Shown here in pieces: positions 55,099 to 62,473 of a DNA stretch of 62,473 bases. Numbering within the stretch: position 1 is the stretch's first letter; every line of letters begins with the position of its first letter. Made by a program: the position numbers and the translations under genes. The DNA lies in the NCBI GenBank assembly GCA_029204225.1, contig MU833020.1, forward strand, positions 1-62,473, read 5' to 3'. The notes under the pieces are model-generated. The model worked only from the letters and a program-made list of their open reading frames with translations, searched no databases and was not told the origin of the DNA. Source of the stretch: Diphasiastrum complanatum. Taxonomy: Eukaryota > Streptophyta > Lycopodiopsida > Lycopodiales > Lycopodiaceae.

Positions 55099-55671
55099 AT
55101 GAACCAGGGTGATGACCCTATGACAGTGGAAGAGATCAAGCAGGAAGCCAATCCAGATGTTCCACGCCTCATGAATGTTTCGGTGGATAGGAGAGTGGAC
55201 ACGGCTCCACTAGCGCTTTTGTCAAAATCGGCTTGCCAAGGATATCAATTTCCTAACACTTCTCTTATTGTTATGCGAGGACAGTTGTGTGGTAGAGATG
55301 TTCAGGTTCTATTTGACACTGGGTCCTCTCATAATGTGTTGAATTCAACTTTGGTACGAAAGTTAGGTGTGAATACTCAATCATCCCAGTACCTATACAC
55401 AGTGGAAATGGTTGATGGAAAGGGTACATAGATTTGGGATAAGAGAGTTGTGGGCATTCCACTAACTGTACAAAGTTACACAGAAGAGTTGGATTTTGAA
55501 ATAACACGGCTTGCGCGGTTTGATGTGGTGTTGGGCATTTGTTGGCACACGATGCGGAAGCCACACATAGCTTGGGATACTCATGTGTATGAGTTCCAGT
55601 TTGATGGTGTGATGCATTCTCTTCATGGTGAGCGCGATGTGCCTCTTGGACCGCTTGTTTCAGTTACATAG
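55099..55671 (+). pseudogene. chromovirus-2 protease
   Basis: LFDTGSSHN gives a standard Asp-Thr-Gly active site. A TAG at 55429-55431 interrupts the frame, which continues with FDVVLGICWH (equivalent of the conserved VILGMDWL). Different from the DGG proteases of gypsy-1 and gypsy-2. Confidence 0.82.
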
Positions 55672-55755
55672 TTGCATAGGATCCATTGTGAGTACATGTG
55701 TGTTTGCTTTCTACTTGATATGTCTACTAATACTAGTCAGAGTAGCATGTAGTGT

Positions 55756-57060
55756 GTGCAAACTAGTACTATTGCCAATTTGGATCAAGAGATTAGGAGA
55801 AAGTTTTCAGATGTGTTCATAGATGATCTTCCATCTGTTTTACCTCATAAGAGGAATGTTGAACATAAGATTGAATTAATACCCGGATCATGTCCTGTCA
55901 ATAGACGTCCTTACAGAATAAGTCTTAAGGAGGAAGAGGAAGTGAGACGGATGGTCGATGATTATCTGGCCCAAGGGGCAAATACGACCTAGTTATTCCC
56001 CTTTTGCCTCTTCGATCATTCTTGTAGAAAAGAAGGATGGATCATGGCGTATGTGTGTGGATTATCGAGGTTTGAACAAGATAACTGTTAAACATCGATA
56101 TCCTATGCCACGTATAGGTGATTTGATTGATGCCTTGTCAGGTGCCACTATGTTCAGTAAAATAGACCTGAAGAGTGGATACCATCAGGTTAGAGTTCGT
56201 GAAGAGGATGTACACAAGACTGCCTTCAAAACTCGGTTTGGTCACTATGAGTATCTTGTGATGCCATTTGGATTGACTAATGCCCCAGCTACATTCATGA
56301 TGATGATGAATGATGTGCTCAGACCGTATGTGGGTAAATTTGTCGTAAACTTTGTTGATGACATTTTGACTTACAGTGCAGGTCAGGTCAAGCATATGGC
56401 TCACCTTAGGACTGTGTTGTCTACTTTGAGGGAGAACACTTTGTTTTCCAATAGTAAAAAAAGTGAATTGTTTAAAAAAGAGATTGAGTATCTTGGTCAT
56501 GTAGTGTCTATTGATGGAGTAAGGCCAGATACTAAGAAGGTTGCTATGATCATTGTGTGGCCTGTGCCAGCTGATTTGACAGCACTCCGTTCTTTTCTTG
56601 GATTGGCAGTATTCTATAGAAAATATGTTAAGAAATACTCCTATATTGCAGCACCTTTGACTAATTTTACTCAAAAGAATAAATTTGGTGAGTGGACTGA
56701 ACTGCTACAAGCAAGCTTTGATCAGTTGAAGCAAGCTATTGCTGAGTGCATCACTCTAAAGATTGTAGACCCTCAAAAGCCCTATGTTATAGATACAGAT
56801 GCAAGTGACATTGTTGTGGGAGCTGTTCTGATGCAAGAGGGTAGGCCTGTGGCCTTTGAGAGCAAGAAGCTCAACCCTACTCAGAAACATTATCCAACTC
56901 ATGAGAAGGAGTTGTATGCCATAGTTCATGCATTAAAGGCATGGAGGCATTATCTGTATGGATCGGAATTTGAGGTATTCACTGATCATGATACCTTGAG
57001 ATACTTTTGTATGCATCCAGACCTTAGAGGCTGGCAAGCCAGATGGTCTGAGCTCATGAT
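55756..57060 (+). pseudogene. chromovirus-2 RT and RNase H, truncated
   Basis: 55756-55992 then, after a single frameshift near 55975, 55958-57060. Motifs: VEKKDGSWRMCVDYR, MFSKIDLKSGYHQ, VMPFGLTNAPATF, NFVDDILTYS, LGHVVS, RSFLGL, then RNase H with DTDASDIVVG, HEKELYAIVHALKAW and FTDHDTLRYF. The reading stops at ARWSELM where gypsy-2 3' sequence begins at 57060; integrase and chromodomain are gone. Only two lesions in about 1.9 kb show modest age. Confidence 0.9.
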
Positions 57061-57460
57061 AAAACCTACACACCAATCACCACTAAATGGCTAAACAAAC
57101 TAATGTTGACGAAGTGAACACCAAGATTGGTATTAGGCATCATAAACGATTATCAGAATCTCTTACTCAAGCCATTGCGATATGGATTGACCACCCCCTC
57201 ACCAAAACCAAGGGTTTGGATATCATCACCTATGATGGTGAGATACAAACCAATTATGATCGATGCACGGGGCAGAGGTGAATTCGTGACTCATTGTTCA
57301 GGAATGCATACATCAAGTGAAAGTGAGAGTGAACACAATAGCAAAGACGTCAAAAAGAGGAAGCAACAGAAGAAAGCTGGGAGATGAACTCGATTTTTCC
57401 CGCCGGGGAATATGTGTTAGGCCTTTTTGGCCATAACAATGGACATTGTAAATATGTGGA
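57060..57460 (+). repeat. gypsy-2 3' region, copy 2
   Basis: Inverted match to 47250-47660. Breakpoint in ATAAAACC shared by both sides. Encodes the conserved basic-tail ORF (57127-57387). Confidence 0.85.
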
Positions 57461-57479
57461 CATTGTAAATATCACCAAA

Positions 57480-58120
57480 AAAAAACAATAGCACATCAAA
57501 CCAAGGTCAATCATATCAAATTTGGAGGATAGATCCTTTTTCATAGCACTAATCAAATCATCATCATTGTCTGTGATTATGAGGTCATCTACATATAACA
57601 CAATCAGTGTGATGCTAGAGTCGCCAGCAAAGTAGTAAAGGTTGAAATCTGAAAAAGTGTGTGTCAAACTTCTAGACAAGAGATACTTATCAAAGTGGCT
57701 ATACCAAGCTTGTCTCAATCCATACAAGGCCTTTTTCAATCTGCTATGCCTTGTATCACAAACCCACTAAGTTGCTCCATGTACACTTCTTCTTAAATCT
57801 TACCATTCAAAAAAATAGAACTTTACATCCATTTGATGTTGACTCCACCCAAATAATGTCGCCAAGGCAATCACCATGCAAAGTGTGTGTCCCACTTGGC
57901 CACACAAGCGAAGGTCTTCTCATAATCAATGCCCTTACTCTATGGCATACCCTTTCTCTACAAGCCTTGCCTTGTGTTTTGCAATGGTTTCATCAGTATT
58001 GTACTTCATCCTATAAACCGATTTGTTGCCAAATGGGTCTCTTTCTCTTTGGAAGATCCACTATCTCACAAAGATCCATTTATGCCCTTTGATCTTTGGC
58101 TTAATTGGGAAGCATGTCTA
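57480..58120 (-). pseudogene. copia RT fragment
   Basis: ALYGLRQAWYSHFDKY, LYVDDLIITDN and, further upstream on the strand, YNTDETIAKHKARLVEKGYA. Several frameshifts. Family different from copia-1 and closer to copia-3 wording. Confidence 0.82.
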
Positions 58121-58289
58121 GCTTCATTAAGAATTTAGAAATCGTGCATCTACTACACACAGAAGATGTAAACTCCATAAGAACTTGTCTACAACAGTCG
58201 TACAACAACAATACTGAAACATGGGAAGTTGCTTTGAAATCCACATTTTAGTTGGACTTTGAGTGCAAAAATATCGGCTAGCATTTGTC

Positions 58290-58787
58290 GATATCCACTA
58301 GGGAGCATGTTTCCACACAAACCAATGTAGAACAAGTAAACAGTTCATCAACAACAGTGGTATGTTTTTCAGCAATAGTGGTCTAAACAGACATGGCTCT
58401 CAATTTTTACCTTCTTAATATTTTATGTCATTGTTGCAGATTTTGTTTAGACTAGTATTTGTTTCTCGTCAACTTGCAAGTTCTAGAAATTTTTGACCTC
58501 AATTTCTTGCTTTGAACTCTCTGAAATTAAATGTTGTAAATGCCTACGTGACTCACGATTTTTCTCTGATTTCCAAGAGCATCTTTGCAACATACCTAGG
58601 TATTATATATTCATATAAAAAGTGAGTTTCTTTAGTGGGAACCAAAATTGGGATTTCAAAAAAACCATAAAAAATCTTTAAGGCTAGTTCACATTTGATT
58701 CACGCTGATAGTCTATTCGTGCATGGACTGGATATTATCATCTACAAAAATGGAGTTTTTCATAGAAAGAGTAAACATATAGATATT
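58290..58787 (+). repeat. dispersed repeat R1, copy 3
   Basis: Matches 28745-29275. Its 3' end joins chromovirus integrase rather than copia RNase H. Confidence 0.8.
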
Positions 58788-58789
58788 GT

Positions 58790-59118
58790 GAACCGTTTCA
58801 AAGTATAAAGAAAATTGGTTCTTTAGCTGACAAACTAGATCTTCAAAACAATACTATAGCTCACCATGTGTTTCATGTAAGCTGCCTAAAATTAAGTTTA
58901 CATGAAAGTGACGTAGTTGGTTCAGAGGAAGATCTTACCCATTTGGAGGACTTATCGCTTAGTGTTCATTTGGAACCTCACTCAAAACTAGAGATAAACA
59001 ATTGAGAAATTGTTCTATCTCTGAGTGCTTGATCAGGTGCAAGGGATGGACTGAGGATGAAGATTCGTGGGACTGGGTCAAAAGCATAAAGAAGAATTTC
59101 CATAGGTTTCACTTCTAG
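58790..59118 (+). pseudogene. chromovirus integrase C-terminus and chromodomain
   Basis: EPFQSIKKIGSLADKL, IAHHVFHVSCLK; chromodomain at 59023-59118 with CLIRCKGWTEDEDSWDWV, ending TAG. Compared with 37001-37096 one Trp of the aromatic cage region is Cys. Followed by the purine tract GGGGGAAAGA and an LTR. Confidence 0.85.
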
Positions 59119-59146
59119 AGATAGAAGTGGTTCAAGGGGGAAAGAA

Positions 59147-59718
59147 TGTTATGTTTATGTCCTGTACAAGGGAATCGAAGTAATTCCTAATGTGGATAGC
59201 CGGTCACTCCAGTTGTATGTGATTATTAGTTATGCTACGTCATTATGGACATGGTCATATCAAGTAAATCAATAATCATATGAGGGCCGAGACCTATAAT
59301 TGGAGATAGGAGCACATGCATGGTGAATGACTGCTTTAATGCAAGAATAGGAGGTCAATAGCTCAATAGAGGTTGCATGGGGATCCTAGGAAGAATATTC
59401 TCTCTCTCTTGGAGAAATATATCCTATGGAAACTCGCCCATTTCCCTATTGTGAATTCAGTTTCTTGAACCAATTTCTCCTCTCCTCTCTTGTGTTCTTC
59501 ACTATGGCTTGGAGGTGGATTGGTTAGGGTATTGACTAGCCTGTCCATATTGGTTGGGTGGTTCATGCTCCACAGGTGTCCTTTTGGTTTGCATGTGATA
59601 GGATTCTTGGCAATCATTATAGCAATGATTCCATGTTCTATCTGAGTATCTAATTGATTTGTTTGGTTGTCTGCTCATCGCATACGCAAGCACCACACAT
59701 TAGAAGCTCTTAAATTAT
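59147..59718 (+). repeat. chromovirus LTR, uninterrupted copy
   Basis: Starts TGTTATG. Right end estimated from similarity with 31318. Contains the empty site ATAGG at 59598-59602 for copia-2. Confidence 0.75.
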
Positions 59719-59719
59719 T

Positions 59720-60115
59720 ATCTTCTTGTGTTTGCCTACTAAGTCTCCAGTAGTGCACGCACCGAGAGAATTGAATAGACTGATCGTCCAATTTCTCTGA
59801 CAAGGAGCACTTGCATGGTGTTTGACTGCTATGATGCAAGAATAGGAGATCAATAGCTTAATATAGGCTGCAAGGGGATCCTAAAGGAAATATTCTCTCC
59901 TCTTGGAGAGAATACATACCATGGAAGCTCGACCATCTCCCTATTGGAATTTCAGATTCTTGAGCCAATTTCCTCTCCTCTCTTGTATTCATTCATTGTG
60001 GCTTGGGCCCGGGTGAAGTGGTTAGGGTATTGACTAGCCTCTTCATGTTGGTTGGGTGGTTTATGCTCCACTTGTGTCTTGTTGGTTTGCATGTGATAGC
60101 ATTCTTGAAGATCTT
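59720..60115 (+). repeat. related LTR fragment
   Basis: 59800-60115 resembles 59310-59620 and the whole piece is the inverted match of 29690-30070. Confidence 0.7.
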
Positions 60116-60128
60116 CAGTTGTCAATCT

Positions 60129-60570
60129 TTATATAGGGAGGCAATTCTCGACACTACAATTGCTTTCGAAAAAGAAAAGCTCCTTGAATGAGCCTTTGTT
60201 CTCAGTCTTGAACAATATCTTGGAATCTTCATCCTCATCATAGTAGTTCTCACGTATTTGACCAAGCATTTTCGATTCACTAAATGGAGCAACACCTTTA
60301 TTTATGGACATGACCAAGCATAGTTTATCACCTTTTGCGATGACAGCCCACTGATATGCCTCGTGTGAATGATAACTAATCTTTTCGAAAAATTTTGCTA
60401 CAACAATTTTTTTTTGGCTTTGGATTATCACGGACGGTGGAGACTTTTGCGGGTGAGTCACCCTCACCTCTGAGATGACCAGTCCTTCGCTTCTTATGCG
60501 TCACCTTAGGAGTAACAAATCCCTCTGAGACTTTAGATTTGATCGTTTGTGTGGGTTTGCTATTACAGAA
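60129..60570 (-). pseudogene. unrecognised coding-like region
   Basis: 112-codon frame 60467-60129 with an acidic segment (ENYYDEDEDSKILF), preceded in a shifted frame by a basic stretch. Not recognised. No partner elsewhere in the window. Confidence 0.35.
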
Positions 60571-60767
60571 ACAATCAACATGAGAAAGTTACCAAACCGT
60601 CATAAAACTCTCTTTTTAGTCAATTATTTTTAATATAGAATATGCATGCGAACTAGTTTTGCTAAAAAAAAAAAGAGAAAGTAGACAGAAAATTGTCAAA
60701 ATGTGCATCTAAAAAACAATATTTTTTCTTTAGTTTGTCACTAAAATTTGTCGATTTTATACGATAG

Positions 60768-61178
60768 ATCGATACCTGGTATCGATTTGCTATATCAAAC
60801 TGACAAATGATACGGAAAATCGATATCGGGTATCGATCTATAATATCAAATTTACAAATGATACTAGACATCGATACCAAGTATCGATCTTTGGTATCAT
60901 TTGTCAGTTTGATACATGAAATCAATACCGGGTATCGATCTGCCTTATCAAATTGAAAAATGATACTAGAAATCGATATCCGGTATGGATCTCTCGTATA
61001 ATTTGTCAATTTGATATGGCAGATCAATATCCGGTATCGATTTCTCGGTATCGATCTCTCATAGGACTTTTCAATTTGATATGGCAGATCAATACCCGGT
61101 ATCGATTTGTCGTATCATCTACAAATGACTCTATTATTACATAAAGTCATTTTTTAACAATTGATATGCGGTATCGAC
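60768..61178. repeat. 51-bp minisatellite with 19-bp palindromic cores
   Basis: Cores start at 60768, 60819, 60870, 60921, 60972 and 61023, exactly 51 bp apart, then at 61088 and 61160. Core 1 is the perfect palindrome ATCGATACCTGGTATCGAT; the others differ by one to four bases. The 32-bp spacers occur in both orientations. Because 51 is divisible by three, both strands show long frames of 17-residue repeats. Confidence 0.95.
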
Positions 61179-61449
61179 ATGTCGTATCATTGGTAGTATA
61201 TGATACCCGAGAATGATCCCACACATCAATGTTTGGTATGAAGGATGCTCAAAATTATTATTCAAAAATGCTTAAATAAAATTGATGTTTTTGACACACA
61301 AATTCTATATTATTTTAGGAAGCACAAAAGAACCAAGTGACAAAAAAATGAGTTGTTACTGAATATCGATTTATTTTAGAAGTTTTGTGCAAGGTTTGTC
61401 TTTTGAAAAAAAATACATTCTTGGTAAAATGATTTCAGTTTCCAACATC
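61179..61449. other. 270 bp flank of the minisatellite
   Basis: AT-rich, with isolated TGATACC/GGTATCG half-motifs up to about 61240. No gene. Confidence 0.5.
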
Positions 61450-62473
61450 AATTTTATGAAAAAAAAATTGGATGATTTTTGTTTGTATGGTGATGTGGAT
61501 GATCATCTAGCATACTTGGAGAAGTGTTTTCAGAGATGCTATGAATTAGGCATTTGTTTGAATCCAAATAAATGCACTTTTTGTGTGCGACGCAGAGTTC
61601 TGCTAGGATAGATCATCTCAAAAGAAGGTCTGTCAATTGAACCAACAAAAATAGAGGTCATCAAGAACATGTGGGTTCCAAAGATAGCGAAAGAGATGCA
61701 GACTTTCTTAGGCATGACGAGCGACTATCGCCGATATATTTATGCATATGTGGAAAGGACTTACATTCTATATGAAGTTCTGAAGAAGGGGTGGTATACA
61801 AAATCACTATTCGATGGTATAAGGCATTCTGGGATTTAATCGATGCCTTGGTGAATGGCCCAATTCTGCGGCCACCAGATTGGAGCAAGTCGTTTCATGT
61901 TCATGCAGATGCATCTCAAATGGCGGTGGGCTATGTGATCCCCTGGTTTGTTATGCAAGTAAGATGCTCACACCTGCGGAAAAGAACTATTCAACTACGG
62001 AGAGAGAGGCGCTAAGTTTGATTTTTGCTCTTCGCAAGTTTCAACATTTTCAGCTGGATAATAGATTCGTCATCTACATGGATCATCAACCTTTACTATA
62101 ATGAATTCATAAACTAGCAATTGTTGGTAGGATTGCAAGATGGATGATTCTATTCCAGGAGTTTGAATTTGATATTCGGATCCGACCAGACAGAGTACAT
62201 ACAATTGCAAATCAATTGTCTCACATTGCGATGAGGGATACCAAGGAGGGCATTGATGAAATGCCAGATGCTCAGTTGTTTAGCTCGGAGACATTATATG
62301 AGTCCTGGTATGGTGATTTATATAATCTTTTAACGCATGGAACATTAGTGGGACATTCTAAGAAATCTCAATGGTGCCAATTGATTTGGTGATCATGTGA
62401 CTTTCAAGTAATTGAAGGTCAGTTGTATAAACATGGTCATAATCAGGGTGTTAAGACGATGTGTCCAGTTGCA
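61450..62473 (+). pseudogene. gypsy-2 RT, RNase H and start of integrase, copy 2, runs off the window
   Basis: Inverted match to about 49700-50700: LDDFCLYGDVDDH, NPNKCTFCV, then FHVHADAS, YASKMLTPAEKNYSTTEREALSL, YMDHQPLL, RIARWMILFQEFEFDI and the tether before the integrase zinc finger (EGQLYKHGHNQ). It has the same frameshift between connection and RNase H as 50.3 kb and an additional TAG after CVRRRVLLG. The sequence continues past the end. Confidence 0.85.

Noticed and set aside
56138-56674. 178-residue minus-strand ORF
   Set aside because: Antisense shadow of the chromovirus-2 RT.
60662-61027. 121-residue ORF with 17-residue repeats
   Set aside because: Produced by the 51-bp minisatellite, which is open in more than one frame on both strands.
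1-62473. CRISPR-like arrays and tRNA or rRNA genes
   Set aside because: The only regular short array (60.77 kb) has palindromic cores and related spacers, not unique ones, and the DNA is eukaryotic; no cloverleaf or rRNA sequence was recognised.

Overview
This window looks like nuclear DNA from a large, repeat-rich land-plant genome, most likely a seed plant and possibly a gymnosperm (the gymnosperm part is inference only). It is AT-rich, carries Ty1-copia, Ty3-gypsy (chromoviral and non-chromoviral), hAT and CACTA relics nested in one another, uses plant-type initiator-Met tRNA primer sites (TGGTATCAGAGC), and contains one recognisable plant gene, a TPD1-like secreted-peptide gene. No bacterial-style operons, rRNA or tRNA genes were found. 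Almost every coding region is broken by frameshifts or stops.

Layout. 1-13450 (-): a non-chromoviral gypsy element (gypsy-1) with gag, protease, RT, RNase H and integrase, plus an extra coiled-coil ORF 3' of integrase that runs off the window edge. It is split by a young, nearly complete copia element (copia-1, + strand, 5129-11898, target duplication CATAT) whose 5' LTR carries a 554-bp tandem duplication. 13937-16600 (-): a compact run of small unrecognised ORFs upstream of gag, mixed with two reverse-transcriptase connection fragments. 19.4-27.2 kb: a block of four intron-bearing, decayed genes in alternating orientation, including a transposase-like gene and an ORF resembling the C-terminal half of histone H3. 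28.7-31.3 kb: copia, LTR and hAT fragments. 31457-36534 (-): a second, non-autonomous copia of the copia-1 family (target duplication CCTAT) inserted in a chromovirus LTR, itself next to a truncated hAT. 37.0-37.8 kb: chromovirus integrase tail and chromodomain. 38.2-39.2 kb (-): the TPD1-like gene. 39.5-44.7 kb: a deleted copia (copia-3) and an inverted pair of its LTRs. 45.1-46.9 kb (-): a hAT transposase relic, inverted relative to the 30.2-31.3 kb copy. 47.3-52.5 kb (-): a second non-chromoviral gypsy (gypsy-2), with another copy at 61.45 kb to the end (+). 52.5-53.5 kb: a CACTA fragment. 53.7-57.06 kb (+): a chromovirus with LTR, gag, protease, RT and RNase H. 57.06-60.1 kb: mosaic of gypsy-2 tail, copia RT, chromodomain and LTR pieces. 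60.77-61.18 kb: a 51-bp minisatellite with palindromic cores.

How it works together: this is mainly an archive of successive insertions rather than a working gene system. The relative order can be read in places: hAT, then chromovirus LTR, then copia-2; and gypsy-1, then copia-1. The most unusual items are the 51-bp palindromic array with flipped spacers, the four-gene intron-bearing block, and the extra ORFs at both ends of gypsy-1.
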